Below, one piece after another: positions 1-8,700 of a stretch of DNA of 64,000 nt. Under the pieces are notes generated by a model. That model searched no databases, was not told the DNA's origin, and worked only from the letters and a program-made list of their open reading frames with translations. A program made the translations under genes and the position numbers. Each line of letters begins with the position of its first letter. Position 1 is the stretch's first letter. This stretch comes from Ferdinandcohnia sp036965165 (lineage in GTDB: Bacteria; Bacillota; Bacilli; Bacillales; Bacillaceae_L). The stretch is from positions 1 through 64,000 of the forward strand of contig NZ_JBALOX010000068.1 in the NCBI RefSeq assembly GCF_036965165.1. The letters are read 5' to 3'.

Positions 1-110
1 GACCTTTTACTCCAATCTCCAGAAGCGTTCGGGTCTTCATAACCCTGATGAAGACCTTTTACTCCATCTTCGGAAGCGTCCGTGACTTCATATTCATAAT
101 CTCGATGAAG
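1..110. repeat. Degenerate tandem repeat, period about 52 bp
   Basis: The 14-base string gaccttttactcca occurs at 1 and again at 53, and the following bases (agaagcgttcgggtcttcat versus ggaagcgtccgtgacttcat) also match, so about two units are visible and the array may continue beyond the left edge. On the minus strand the segment is open and runs off the window (about 60 codons with no ATG). The period is not a multiple of three, so a repeated protein is unlikely and I do not call a gene. Confidence 0.55.
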
Positions 111-274
111 GGAATTTGGCACAGGGATTTCTCTTGTTTCCCTTTCATCACCTAGATAAAAACCTTACTCAAAACTCCGGTAATGACCTCGTAATCAGGT
201 TTTTAAAACCCAATACATACAAAACTTACGATTGCAAAAACTACATTGGAACGAATTTGAAAGGAGAAATGAAT

Positions 275-442
275 ATGGGTCGTGGAAAAAGCTTTAACCA
301 TAAAGAAAAAGGCCATCCTGGCAACTTTCCAAAGAACAGCATAAGTGAGGAAAAAGACCATAGTCGACAGTTTGAACAAATGGAAGGCATTGTCTCACAT
401 GAAGCTTTTAAAAACCGAGTAAAAGAAGACGAAATGCCTTAA
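275..442 (+). CDS. Small hydrophilic protein of unknown function
   Basis: This is a 55-residue, highly charged protein starting MGRGKSFNHKEKGHPGNF. I choose the ATG at 275 because AAGGAG at 261-266 sits 8 bp before it. The frame is open further upstream to 116, but no ribosome site supports that. There are no membrane segments or cysteines. Its size and its Lys/Glu/His/Asn-rich composition recall the many small cytosolic or spore proteins of Bacillus, but I recognise no family. It converges on rocD and shares a bidirectional terminator with it. Confidence 0.6.
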   Translation: MGRGKSFNHKEKGHPGNFPKNSISEEKDHSRQFEQMEGIVSHEAFKNRVKEDEMP

Positions 443-450
443 GAATGTAA

Positions 451-487
451 AAAGGATCAAAACAAAGAGTCTTGATCCTTTTTCCTT
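451..487. terminator. Bidirectional rho-independent terminator
   Basis: The arms AAGGATCAA (452-460) and TTGATCCTT (472-480) form a perfect 9-bp stem with an A-run on the left and a T-run on the right. It can therefore end both the small gene on the plus strand and rocD on the minus strand. Confidence 0.8.
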
Positions 488-1690
488 TTATCCTAAAACC
501 TTCTCAATTCGTTCGATTGCCCAATCTAACTCCTCTTTCGTTACGATTAATGGGGGAGCAAATCGGATAACCGTGTCATGTGTTTCCTTACAGAGTAGTC
601 CTTCTTGTTTTAATGCCTCACAATATGGACGTGCTGCTTCTGTTAGTTCAACTCCGATAAATAAACCCCGACCTCGAACTTCCTTAACCTTTGGATTATT
701 TATTTCTTTTAATCGGTCTAGAAAATATTCGCCAAGGTCAAGTGAGCGTTGGGCTAGATTTTCCTCAATTAATACATTCATGGATGCAATGGAAACAGCG
801 CATGCCATTGGGTTTCCGCCAAATGTTGAACCATGGGAACCTGGATTAAACACACCTAACACATCTTTATTTGCAACAACACATGATATCGGGAATACCC
901 CACCGCCTAGTGCTTTACCTAAAATATACATATCAGGCTCTACTCCATCCCATTCACACGCAAACATCTTACCGGAACGGCAAAGTCCAGCTTGAATTTC
1001 ATCCGCAATAAAAAGCACATTATTTTGCTTACATGTCTCATAAGCTTGCTTTAAGAAACCTTCTGGCGGAATAATAATGCCAGCTTCTCCTTGAATCGGT
1101 TCAATTAGAAATGCTGCTGTATTTTCGGTGATTGCATTCGTTAGAGCCTCAATATCACCATAAGGAATAAGCTTAATTCCCGGCAGCATTGGCCCAAACC
1201 CGCGCTTATACTCTTCTTCAGATGATAAGGATACCGCAGTCATGGTACGACCATGGAAGTTTCCAATACATGCGATGATTTCGGCTTGATTTTCCTGAAC
1301 CCCTTTTACATCATATGCCCATCTGCGAGCTGCCTTAATTGCCGTTTCAACAGCTTCTGCTCCCGTATTCATCGGTAGAGCCATCTCTTTATTTGATATT
1401 TTACAAATTAATTCATACCACGGTCCGAGCTGGTCATTATGAAAAGCCCGTGATGTTAATGTCACACGGTCTGCTTGATCCTTTAAAGCTTGAATAATTT
1501 TAGGATGGCGGTGTCCTTGGTTTACTGCCGAATATGCACTTAGCATGTCCATGTATTTATTGCCTTCTGGATCTTCAACCCATACACCTTCTGCTTTTGA
1601 AATCACGATTGGTAGTGGGTGATAGTTATTTGCACCAAACTTTTCTGTTTGATCAATGATTGTTTTTGAGTCCAATTTTGTTTGAGTCAT
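488..1690 (-). CDS. rocD: Ornithine aminotransferase RocD
   Basis: This 400-residue PLP enzyme transfers the delta-amino group of ornithine to 2-oxoglutarate, giving glutamate semialdehyde and glutamate in arginine/ornithine catabolism. It has the class-III aminotransferase layout: NQGHRHP near residue 60, the GNFHGRT loop near 145, FIADEIQAG near 227, and the Schiff-base lysine in LGKALGGG near 258. Length equals that of Bacillus RocD. AGGAGG lies just before the ATG. A sigma-54 promoter lies 67 bp upstream and its activator gene rocR is divergent. The product is further oxidised by PruA/RocA, encoded 50 kb away in this window. Confidence 0.95.
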   Translation of the reverse strand: MTQTKLDSKTIIDQTEKFGANNYHPLPIVISKAEGVWVEDPEGNKYMDMLSAYSAVNQGHRHPKIIQALKDQADRVTLTSRAFHNDQLGPWYELICKISNKEMALPMNTGAEAVETAIKAARRWAYDVKGVQENQAEIIACIGNFHGRTMTAVSLSSEEEYKRGFGPMLPGIKLIPYGDIEALTNAITENTAAFLIEPIQGEAGIIIPPEGFLKQAYETCKQNNVLFIADEIQAGLCRSGKMFACEWDGVEPDMYILGKALGGGVFPISCVVANKDVLGVFNPGSHGSTFGGNPMACAVSIASMNVLIEENLAQRSLDLGEYFLDRLKEINNPKVKEVRGRGLFIGVELTEAARPYCEALKQEGLLCKETHDTVIRFAPPLIVTKEELDWAIERIEKVLG

Positions 1691-1755
1691 CTTTCATCCT
1701 CCTGTTTCCATTTGGAAAATCTATTTTACTTAAGAATTGCTTCCCCTCTTATTTT

Positions 1756-1774
1756 ATGCAAGAATCATGCCAAA
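1756..1774 (-). promoter_or_regulatory. Sigma-54 (-24/-12) promoter of rocD
   Basis: Read on the minus strand the sequence is TTGGCAT-GATTC-TTGCAT. GG and GC are correctly spaced for a SigL (sigma-54) promoter of consensus TGGCAC-N5-TTGC, with one mismatch. It lies between rocD and the gene for a sigma-54 activator, as in the rocDEF/rocR arrangement of Bacillus subtilis. Confidence 0.85.
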
Positions 1775-1809
1775 CTTCTTAACGAAGCATATATGCTTAT
1801 TACATTTCT

Positions 1810-1978
1810 CCTTAAAAGCGCCATTTTATAAGGTTTTCCACCTAAAAAAGTGTATAAAATAGGTGAGTTCGCTTTTCAAGACAGAAAGACTTTTTCATTC
1901 ACAACTCAAAAAACGCAAAAAATACTTGCTTTTTATGTTTTTGTGCAAAAAATACTTTCACATTCCCCTTAAAAGCGC
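1810..1978. promoter_or_regulatory. Paired direct repeats, candidate RocR activator sites
   Basis: Two 12-mers CCTTAAAAGCGC occur at 1810-1821 and 1967-1978, and two 13-mers GCAAAAAATACTT at 1915-1927 and 1945-1957. They fill the intergenic region upstream of the sigma-54 promoter, where an enhancer-binding protein should bind. That RocR is the ligand is inferred from position only. Confidence 0.45.
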
Positions 1979-2043
1979 AAAAATGATATGCACCTCCTAG
2001 TCTTTCTCCTATAATAGAAAATAAGCAAAGGTGGCGACTATAT

Positions 2044-3465
2044 ATGAAACAGGTTGAGTTATTAAAGAACAAAGCAACTGAACAATTGGTAAATGAAGTT
2101 GATGTTGGCATCCATGTTGTAGACATAGATGGTACGACCATTATTTACAATCAAAAAATGGCTCAAATTGAAGGGATGAATCAAAATGATGTTTTAAACA
2201 AAAAGCTTGCTGATGTATTTTCGTTTCACAAAAATGAAGATAGTACGTTGCTTCAAGCTCTTAAAAATGGTGAGCCGATTAAAAATGCAAAACAGACGTA
2301 TTACAATAATCTTGGGCAAGAAATCACTACCATTAATGATACAATTCCGATTATGGATGGACGAAAGCGAATTGGAGCAATGGAAATTGCCCGTGATGTG
2401 ACAAAACTTGAGAAATTGCTTCGTGAAAATATGAATAGGAGAAGCGATGCACATTATACTTTTGATAGCATTATTGGGCAAAGTGCTGCTATTTCAGAGG
2501 TGATTGAAGCGAGCAAGCGTGCAACCCGTACAAGCTCCTCTGTTCTCATTATTGGAGATACTGGAACTGGAAAAGAGCTTTTTGCCCAGAGTATTCACTA
2601 TGGGAGCAGCAGGTCTTCTGCCCCCTTTATATCTCAAAATTGTGCTGCTTTTCCGGACACTTTAATTGAAGGTCTCCTTTTTGGTACGAAAAAAGGAGCT
2701 TTCACTGGAGCAATTGATCGTCCCGGCTTATTTGAGCAAGCAGAGGGTGGCACTTTGCTATTAGATGAAATAAACTCATTGAACCCTATATTACAAGCAA
2801 AGCTACTGAGGGTCATCCAAGAAAAAACGATTAGACGAGTTGGTGACACCAAGGATAAAAAAGTCGACGTACGCATTATTGCAACGATGAACGAGGACCC
2901 CATTGATGCCATTTCACAAGGACGGCTCCGCAAGGACTTATATTACAGACTAAGTGTTGTAACACTTTTTATCCCTCCATTACGAAATCGTCGGGAAGAT
3001 ATTCGGGAGCTTGCGTACGCATTTATGGAAAAATATGATCATCTATTCGGTTTGAACGTATCGAAAATTGATAACCAGGTTTTACAGATTTTAATGCAAT
3101 ATGACTGGCCGGGAAATGTTAGGGAGTTAGAGCATATTATTGAGGGAGCACTGAATGTCATTACGTATGAGGATACAATTTCGTATAATCATCTCCCCAT
3201 GCATTTTCGAAAAAAAATACATTCAAAGCCGGAAACTCCAAAATTTGCAAACCCTGAAATTATTGAAATAACAGATGTTCTACCATTAGACAAATACATG
3301 GACGAGGTCGAAACCTTATACTTAAAACAAATTCTACAGCAGTTAAATTTTAATATCACAAAGACCGCAGAGATACTTGGTATGAGTCGCCAAAACCTCC
3401 AATATCGCTTAAAAAAATATGGAATTAAAAGAAACAAAAGGGAAGGTTCCTCTGGTCCCATGTAG
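2044..3465 (+). CDS. rocR: Sigma-54-dependent transcriptional activator RocR
   Basis: This 473-residue enhancer-binding protein has a PAS-type sensor (about 10-130), an AAA+ sigma-54 activation domain (about 140-375) and a Fis-type HTH at the C-terminus (about 440-465). Visible motifs are Walker A GDTGTGKE, the sigma-54 contact loop GAFTGA, Walker B GGTLLLDEI and the HTH segment KTAEILGMSRQNLQYRL. By family and position it activates rocD in response to ornithine or citrulline. The start at 2044 follows AAAGGTGG. A TATAAT at 2010-2015 could be its own -10, but no good -35 is visible. Confidence 0.92.
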   Translation: MKQVELLKNKATEQLVNEVDVGIHVVDIDGTTIIYNQKMAQIEGMNQNDVLNKKLADVFSFHKNEDSTLLQALKNGEPIKNAKQTYYNNLGQEITTINDTIPIMDGRKRIGAMEIARDVTKLEKLLRENMNRRSDAHYTFDSIIGQSAAISEVIEASKRATRTSSSVLIIGDTGTGKELFAQSIHYGSSRSSAPFISQNCAAFPDTLIEGLLFGTKKGAFTGAIDRPGLFEQAEGGTLLLDEINSLNPILQAKLLRVIQEKTIRRVGDTKDKKVDVRIIATMNEDPIDAISQGRLRKDLYYRLSVVTLFIPPLRNRREDIRELAYAFMEKYDHLFGLNVSKIDNQVLQILMQYDWPGNVRELEHIIEGALNVITYEDTISYNHLPMHFRKKIHSKPETPKFANPEIIEITDVLPLDKYMDEVETLYLKQILQQLNFNITKTAEILGMSRQNLQYRLKKYGIKRNKREGSSGPM

Positions 3466-3603
3466 CCTATGTATTATTTCAATATTTCTACATACTCAAC
3501 CATTTTCCCTCCCTTTTTTACATTTATTGCTCGGGAAATGAGTAGAAATAAGTCGAATAAACAAGGCAGTATTGAAGAATTTTTGAAAGGCAGGTGATTG
3601 TTG

Positions 3604-4218
3604 GTGAAACAATATGTATGGTATGCGAGTTATGGTTCAAATATAAACAGGGATCGGTTTCTTTGTTACTTAAAGGGCGGCAGACCAAAGGGCTCTAATG
3701 AAACTGAGGTTGGGTGTAAGGACCCCTCATCGCCAATTAATGAAGGAATGTTTACTATTCCCTACCCTTTGTATTTTGCGAAGGAAGCTGGAAGATGGGA
3801 TTCAAAGGGTGTTGCTTTTATAAATGGAACAAAAAATGATAAAGCAGTAACCTTTAGTAAAAAGTATTTAATTACATCTGAACAATTTCTGGATGTTCTA
3901 CAACAGGAGAACAGTGGGATCCAGTTTGAAATTGATTTAGAAAAGGTGAAAGAATCCGGGTCGATGATTTTCCGTAAAAGAGCATGGTATGGGAGAATCC
4001 TGTATCTCGGGGAGGACGGTGGCTATCCAATTTTTACGTTTACTGCCCCTTGGGAAATGGATGATATCACGTATAATAAACCTTCCTATGAATATTTGGA
4101 AACGATTGTTACGGGGCTAAAAGAATATTATTCAAAGAATGAAATCCGGCAGTATCTAGAAAATAAACCTGGGATAGCAGGAAAGTATACTGCGGAAGAT
4201 CTAGCTAGTTTAATATAG
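3604..4218 (+). CDS. Gamma-glutamylcyclotransferase-like protein
   Basis: About 204 residues. The N-terminal YASYGSN motif matches the YGSL/YGSN substrate loop of the gamma-glutamylcyclotransferase (GGCT/BtrG) fold, which typically releases 5-oxoproline from gamma-glutamyl compounds. The rest is longer than a minimal GGCT (about 120 residues) and I cannot assign a substrate. I prefer the GTG at 3604, 8 bp after AGGTG at 3592-3596, over the in-frame TTG at 3598. It stands alone between rocR and a terminator. Confidence 0.65.
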   Translation: MKQYVWYASYGSNINRDRFLCYLKGGRPKGSNETEVGCKDPSSPINEGMFTIPYPLYFAKEAGRWDSKGVAFINGTKNDKAVTFSKKYLITSEQFLDVLQQENSGIQFEIDLEKVKESGSMIFRKRAWYGRILYLGEDGGYPIFTFTAPWEMDDITYNKPSYEYLETIVTGLKEYYSKNEIRQYLENKPGIAGKYTAEDLASLI

Positions 4219-4231
4219 TAGAATTTTAAGG

Positions 4232-4260
4232 AAGAAGGAGCTAGGGCATCCTTCTTTATT
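4232..4260 (+). terminator. Rho-independent terminator
   Basis: AAGAAGGA (4232-4239) pairs with TCCTTCTT (4249-4256) and is followed by TATTTTTG. It ends the GGCT-like gene. Confidence 0.7.
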
Positions 4261-4263
4261 TTT

Positions 4264-4402
4264 GTTCAAATTTGATTCAATCAAATGTTTGTTTGAAGTT
4301 TAACCTTACAGTCCCATCGGCTTTCCATTTCAATCAAGCGTTTGTTTGAATTTCTACGCCTACTTCCTCAACCGCTTTCCAATTCAATCAAAGTTGGTTT
4401 AA
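4264..4402. repeat. Degenerate cluster of R1-type CAATCAAxxGTTTGTTTGAA motifs
   Basis: Three copies of a motif like TTCAATCAAGCGTTTGTTTGAA start near 4276, 4329 and 4382, about 53 bp apart, the last being truncated. The preceding CGGCTTTCCATT / CCGCTTTCCAAT also repeats. The motif is the core of the 160-bp R1 element seen in full at 25766, 34470 and 36625, so this is probably a rearranged relative. Confidence 0.6.
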
Positions 4403-4403
4403 A

Positions 4404-4438
4404 AAAGAAAGTACCCATTTTTATGGATACTCTCTTTG
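4404..4438 (-). terminator. Terminator of the trans-sulfuration gene
   Basis: On the minus strand AGAGAGTATCCAT pairs with ATGGGTACTTTCT, two of the pairs being weak, and a T-rich stretch follows. It lies directly after the stop codon at 4440. Confidence 0.6.
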
Positions 4439-4439
4439 C

Positions 4440-5582
4440 TTATCTTAAAGATTTTTCAATTGCTTTTTCAAAAACTGAAATGATGTCCACGTAATGTTCG
4501 ATTCCAACTGAGATACGCACAAGTTCATTTGTAATCCCCAATGCTTTCTGTGCCTCAGGTGGAAGTGAACGGTGTGAGGTCTTTAATGGATGGGATACTG
4601 TAGTTTCCACCCCAGCTAAAGTTGGAACAAGCTTCACCCAGCCGAGGGATTTGAAAAATTGATCCACATCTACGTTTATCGCAAGTTCAACGGATACCAT
4701 TGCCCCAAATCCAGTAGCCTCTTCTTCAAATGGATAATAAACTCTTGCAATATTCGGGTTGTTGCGTAGAGAATCCGCAAGCTTTCGTGCATTTGCAGAT
4801 TGGACTTGCATTCGGACTGCCAGTGTTTTCAAACCACGAGTCGTCAACCAGGCTTCAAATGGACTCACATTTGCACCAATATTAACAACTTTTGTGCGCG
4901 CCTTTTCAACCAAGTCCTCTCTTCCCACAACAACTCCAGCGGTCACATCACTATGTCCACCAATGTACTTAGTCGCACTATGAACGACTAGTTCTACACC
5001 AAGTTCATATGGGTTGCAATGGTATGGAGTGGCAAATGTATTGTCTACCACAGTGACTAAGTTTTTTCGTTTTGCAAGTTCCACAACTGCCGATAGGTTT
5101 TCTACCCGTAAAAGCGGATTGGTAATGGACTCAGTATAAAGTAGTTTTGTATTTGGCTGAACCTCATTCTCCACTTGTTCAAGATCTGCAAAAGAAACAA
5201 AAGTTGTTTCAATACCGAACTGACGAAGCTCTTCGTGTAAAAGATGAAAGCTTCCACCATACACATCATCTGCTGCAACAATATGGTCCCCACTTTTTAC
5301 AACAGAAAGGATTCCCGCTAAAATCGCAGAAAGTCCTGAAGAAGTTGCAATACCCGCTGGTGCACCTTCAATGGCAGCAACCATTTTGCCAAGCTCATCA
5401 GGATTCGGATTTCCCGTACGTGAATATAAATAATTCCCTTCACCTTGGAAATAACCCTCTAAATCTTCAAGGTTATCAAAAGTAAAAGCAGATGTTTGAT
5501 AAATAGGTGTAACTTTGCTTCGAATTGGTAGTTTATCTTTCTCTATACTATGGATTAATTTTGTCTCAAACCTTTTTGCCAA
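4440..5582 (-). CDS. Trans-sulfuration PLP enzyme (cystathionine gamma-lyase/synthase family)
   Basis: About 380 residues of the Cys/Met-metabolism PLP family, which makes or cleaves C-S bonds in cystathionine, methionine or homocysteine. Visible motifs are YSRTGNP, SSGLSA (phosphate loop), DDVYGG, VVDNTFATP and the PLP lysine in HSATKYIGGHSD. Residues do not let me separate gamma-lyase, gamma-synthase and beta-lyase. I choose a TTG start at 5582, giving MAKRFETKLIHS, because AGAGGGTG lies about 5 bp upstream and family members start there. The frame is open to 5645. No S-box or T-box leader is visible in the 130 bp upstream. Confidence 0.85.
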   Translation of the reverse strand: MAKRFETKLIHSIEKDKLPIRSKVTPIYQTSAFTFDNLEDLEGYFQGEGNYLYSRTGNPNPDELGKMVAAIEGAPAGIATSSGLSAILAGILSVVKSGDHIVAADDVYGGSFHLLHEELRQFGIETTFVSFADLEQVENEVQPNTKLLYTESITNPLLRVENLSAVVELAKRKNLVTVVDNTFATPYHCNPYELGVELVVHSATKYIGGHSDVTAGVVVGREDLVEKARTKVVNIGANVSPFEAWLTTRGLKTLAVRMQVQSANARKLADSLRNNPNIARVYYPFEEEATGFGAMVSVELAINVDVDQFFKSLGWVKLVPTLAGVETTVSHPLKTSHRSLPPEAQKALGITNELVRISVGIEHYVDIISVFEKAIEKSLR

Positions 5583-5683
5583 CTCTTTCACCCTCTTATA
5601 TTTTTGTATTGCTATTATTCTGAACTTTATTTTTGAACATGTCAATTAGTATCTCGTTAATCGAAAGAGTTTTCTCTTCAAAA

Positions 5684-5709
5684 AAAGAAGCCACATTTGC
5701 AGCTTCTTT
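5684..5709 (-). terminator. Terminator of the heme-copper reductase operon
   Basis: AAAGAAGC and GCTTCTTT form an 8-bp stem. Read on the minus strand it is followed by a run of T, right after the stop codon of the last gene in the operon. Confidence 0.75.
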
Positions 5710-5715
5710 CCTGAC

Positions 5716-6276
5716 CTAGTCTTTATAAATGGATTGATCTGTAAAATTATTATACACCAGATAGATCGCAATACATATCGCTGTTGTAATAAATCCCCAG
5801 CCCAGAGTGATTTGATCGATTACGAGGTAATTATTACATAATTGATTATTTATATTGATATATAATACACCCATACCTAAATACTTTAAGGTAAAAAATA
5901 TAAACACAATGTTTTTTGCACGATCCGTTAGTTTCTTCCAGCTATCACGTAATGGAACACCCGCTAAAAATGATAGGCTTAAAAATTTAAATACTTCCAT
6001 ACTTGTAATGTTTAGTGTCTCGTCCATCGTTTTCGGTATTGTCCAATACACCATAATTACAATGAATAAGAGAATCCCAGGTATTCCATCTTGATTCCAT
6101 TTTCCGAAAAATTGCGGCAATTTTTCTTGAAACAGTTTTCCCATAAAAAACCCAGCAATAACGATTGCAGGCATCTGCATATGCATATGGATAATCATGA
6201 TTGACTCCAGGAGATTAGCAACTGGGGGAAGGGCTAATACGAATAATAGTCCTAGTCCGATCAAAAATTGTTTCAT
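5716..6276 (-). CDS. Multi-pass membrane protein of the reductase operon (DUF1404-like)
   Basis: This 186-residue protein has about five or six hydrophobic segments. A methionine/histidine-rich segment, IIHMHMQMP near residue 30, could touch a metal or heme, and a WTIPKTMDE loop lies near 80. The layout resembles small DUF1404-type membrane proteins encoded beside terminal oxidases, but I am not certain of the family. The start is 3 bp after the SCO stop, so it is co-transcribed with the reductase and may help assemble it. No catalytic motif is visible. Confidence 0.6.
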   Translation of the reverse strand: MKQFLIGLGLLFVLALPPVANLLESIMIIHMHMQMPAIVIAGFFMGKLFQEKLPQFFGKWNQDGIPGILLFIVIMVYWTIPKTMDETLNITSMEVFKFLSLSFLAGVPLRDSWKKLTDRAKNIVFIFFTLKYLGMGVLYININNQLCNNYLVIDQITLGWGFITTAICIAIYLVYNNFTDQSIYKD

Positions 6277-6279
6277 TGC

Positions 6280-6912
6280 CTATTCCCCCTTTTCATTATC
6301 TAAAATGCTAATGACCTTGGTAGCCGCTTCATCGATTTCTCGATAATCCATAACATCCATCAATAAACCATTTGGATCTACTAAATAAAAGGCAGAGTTA
6401 TGAGTAAAGTTTCCTCTTCCATCTGGGATAACAATTACCCCAAACTCATCGAGAAGATTTTTTAACTCCGCTTCCTCTGTAATCCTTGCCATTCTCCATG
6501 TCTCTCCGTCTGATCCAAAGTAGGTACGGTATTTATTTAGTGTCGCTGGGTCATCCCTTGTTGGATCAAAGCTTATGCTTAAAAAGATGATATCTTTTCC
6601 GATGTATTCTTGCGGGATTTGCTCATAAACCTGCGCCATATTCAATTCCAATTGTGGGCAAACGGTCGTACAGGATGTGTAAAGAAATGTAATAAATACG
6701 TATTTATCTTGAAACTCAGAAATAGGATATGTTCGTCCCTCGCCATCTTCTAATGTCACATCTGGAAATGCTGGCTTTTCCTCTATTAATTGGTTGACCC
6801 TTGCTGTTTCTGCTGTAAATGCCTGGAATCCATCGGTTCCCGTATAGAACAGTACAAATCCAAATAATAAAATGAAAATACAAGCGAATGCCTTGCGATT
6901 TGTTTTGATCAC
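6280..6912 (-). CDS. SCO1/SenC-family copper chaperone
   Basis: About 210 residues: one N-terminal membrane anchor followed by an extracytoplasmic thioredoxin fold. The copper ligands of the family are visible: CTTVC (near residues 81-85) and a conserved histidine in NFTHNSAF near 173. SCO proteins deliver copper to the CuA centre of subunit II, which fits the CuA subunit in this operon. I prefer the GTG at 6912, about 8 bp after AGGATG. Another in-frame GTG at 6921 overlaps that ribosome site. Confidence 0.9.
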   Translation of the reverse strand: MIKTNRKAFACIFILLFGFVLFYTGTDGFQAFTAETARVNQLIEEKPAFPDVTLEDGEGRTYPISEFQDKYVFITFLYTSCTTVCPQLELNMAQVYEQIPQEYIGKDIIFLSISFDPTRDDPATLNKYRTYFGSDGETWRMARITEEAELKNLLDEFGVIVIPDGRGNFTHNSAFYLVDPNGLLMDVMDYREIDEAATKVISILDNEKGE

Positions 6913-6948
6913 GAAGATCACATCCTATTTCTTTTTTTCCTTGAATGA

Positions 6949-6986
6949 TAGAAAGAGATAGCAGTTGTTTTCGCTATCTCTTTCTA
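6949..6986 (-). other. Intercistronic stem-loop between subunit I and sco
   Basis: TAGAAAGAGATAGC (6949-6962) and GCTATCTCTTTCTA (6973-6986) are perfect 14-bp arms with a 10-base loop and no T-run on either side. It looks like an RNA-processing or stability element that would uncouple structural subunits from the chaperone, not a terminator. Confidence 0.6.
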
Positions 6987-6995
6987 TTAAAGTAC

Positions 6996-8687
6996 TTACC
7001 AAGTCTTAAATGGTGGTGATCCTGGTGGTGCATTTACTATCATATCGGTTAATGGTAATACATATGCCATTGCGATTACTAGAACCATAAGCACTACCCA
7101 TAGTCCCCAACGCTCTGTCCATTTTGGAGTTGCTGAAGCATTTTCTTCTACTTCAGCGATTGGGAATTCTGTTAAGCCTTTTGGTGCAAAGAACATCATG
7201 TTAAATACTGCATACACTTGGATGATTACTGCGATTAGTAATAATGTTGCACCGATACCAACTAGCATCATAAATGGTTCCCAGCCTGCAGCTTGTGCAC
7301 TGCCAAAGTAATCTGAGAAAGACGTTCTACGTGGTGAACCAAGTAGTCCAACCGTATGCATTGAACCTGACATTATAATCATACCCACTGTCCAAATGAT
7401 GGTTTGAACAACACCTAATTTATTCATTCCTTTTGTCATTACACGACCTGAAATATGTGGGACTAACCAGTAAGTGATTCCGAAGAATGTCATTACAACT
7501 GACATACCTAATGTTAAGTGGAAGTGTCCTACAATCCACATTGTGTTGTGAACAACTTGGTCAAGTTGGTTAGTTGTTTGTGCAATACCACCTGCACCTG
7601 CTGGGATGAAGGCTGCCATTGCGATGAATGGAGCTAGGAAACGAACGTCGCCCCAAGGTAATTTCTTGAACCAACCTAATGCACCTTTTCCACCTTTTGC
7701 TCTTCCTGTACGTTCAAATACTGCAAACATTGCCCATGCTGTCATTAATGATGGGAAACCAATTGCTAAACTCATGAATACGTGTAGGAATTTAACTGAT
7801 AAGTTAATTCCTGGGTCAATGATTTGATGGTGGAATCCACCGGTAATGTTCATAATCACTAATGCAATTACAACTACACGAGTAAGTGTGTCACTCCAGC
7901 GTTTTCCGCCGATAATTTTTGGTATGATAACATACCATGCAGATACTGCTGTTAAATACCAGATGTTAACTGCTGTGTGTCCGAATGCCCAGAATAGTGT
8001 ACGTGAAACCATTACGTTAATTGTATCCACCCAGCCTAGTGACCATGGTAGAATTAAGAATAATACTTCAACTGCTACAAACGCTGTTGCTCCTACTAAT
8101 AAAATGAATACACCAGTTGCGAAGAAAGAAAGGATTGGAACATGTTGACCTTTATGATTCTTTCTCCAGTTTGTTACTTGAATAAATGCACCAGCTGCTA
8201 AGATCCAAATCCCCACTACTACTAATGCTAACCCGATGTAGAAAACTGGGTGTGCTGCCATTGGAGGATAGAATGTGTACATGACAGATGCCTTGTTCAT
8301 TAATACTGGAATTACAACTAGTACAATACCAACTATCTTAGTCCAGAAACCAATCCACGCCATTTTTCTAACCTTAGGTAGTAATCCACCTAAATCATGT
8401 GAAAGACCTGCGTAGAAATAACCGATACAAACGAATGCTGAAAATACAACTACTAAAAGTAGACCGTGTGCTGTTAAGACTTGATAATAGTTAAGCCAGC
8501 TTGGTAATTCTAAAAGACCTGCACGGTTTAATCCTTGAAATAGTCCAAAAAGTCCACCTAATAATAATGCGATAAATGCTACTGATAAATAGGATTTCGT
8601 GATCTTTGCATCTTTTAGATTTACACCTAACACTTTGTTTGTTTTTTCCTTTAAGGTTAAATCTGAATTATTTAATATTGTTGCCAA
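6996..8687 (-). CDS. Heme-copper reductase subunit I, B-family type lacking the active-site Tyr: probable CuA-type nitric oxide reductase
   Basis: This 563-residue, about 13-helix catalytic subunit is closest in layout to B-family (ba3-type) oxidases. Low-spin heme ligands are H74 (LTAHGLLL) and H390. CuB/FeB ligands are H237 (FGHTAVN), H286 and H287 (GGFHHQ). The high-spin heme ligand is H388 (VGHFHL). The tyrosine that ba3 oxidases cross-link to the first CuB histidine (position +4) is N241 here, and the next K-channel tyrosine (+11) is V248, while the one at +15 (Y252) is kept. Loss of that tyrosine is typical of nitric oxide reductases. With a CuA subunit and an Fnr box in front, I infer a CuA-dependent NO reductase like that of Bacillus azotoformans. 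Standard pipelines would call it cytochrome c oxidase. Confidence 0.8.
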   Translation of the reverse strand: MATILNNSDLTLKEKTNKVLGVNLKDAKITKSYLSVAFIALLLGGLFGLFQGLNRAGLLELPSWLNYYQVLTAHGLLLVVVFSAFVCIGYFYAGLSHDLGGLLPKVRKMAWIGFWTKIVGIVLVVIPVLMNKASVMYTFYPPMAAHPVFYIGLALVVVGIWILAAGAFIQVTNWRKNHKGQHVPILSFFATGVFILLVGATAFVAVEVLFLILPWSLGWVDTINVMVSRTLFWAFGHTAVNIWYLTAVSAWYVIIPKIIGGKRWSDTLTRVVVIALVIMNITGGFHHQIIDPGINLSVKFLHVFMSLAIGFPSLMTAWAMFAVFERTGRAKGGKGALGWFKKLPWGDVRFLAPFIAMAAFIPAGAGGIAQTTNQLDQVVHNTMWIVGHFHLTLGMSVVMTFFGITYWLVPHISGRVMTKGMNKLGVVQTIIWTVGMIIMSGSMHTVGLLGSPRRTSFSDYFGSAQAAGWEPFMMLVGIGATLLLIAVIIQVYAVFNMMFFAPKGLTEFPIAEVEENASATPKWTERWGLWVVLMVLVIAMAYVLPLTDMIVNAPPGSPPFKTW

Positions 8688-8700
8688 TGTTCTCCCCTCC

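Noticed and set aside
116..274. N-terminal extension of the small gene at 275
   Set aside because: AAGGAG is positioned for the ATG at 275, and the extension overlaps the end of the tandem repeat region.
4264..4402. CRISPR array
   Set aside because: Only three imperfect units of about 53 bp that share their spacers' flanks with the R1 repeat; no leader and no cas genes nearby.
6949..6986. Operon terminator after subunit I
   Set aside because: The stem is perfect, but no T-run follows on the minus strand, and the SCO gene follows in the same direction without its own visible promoter.
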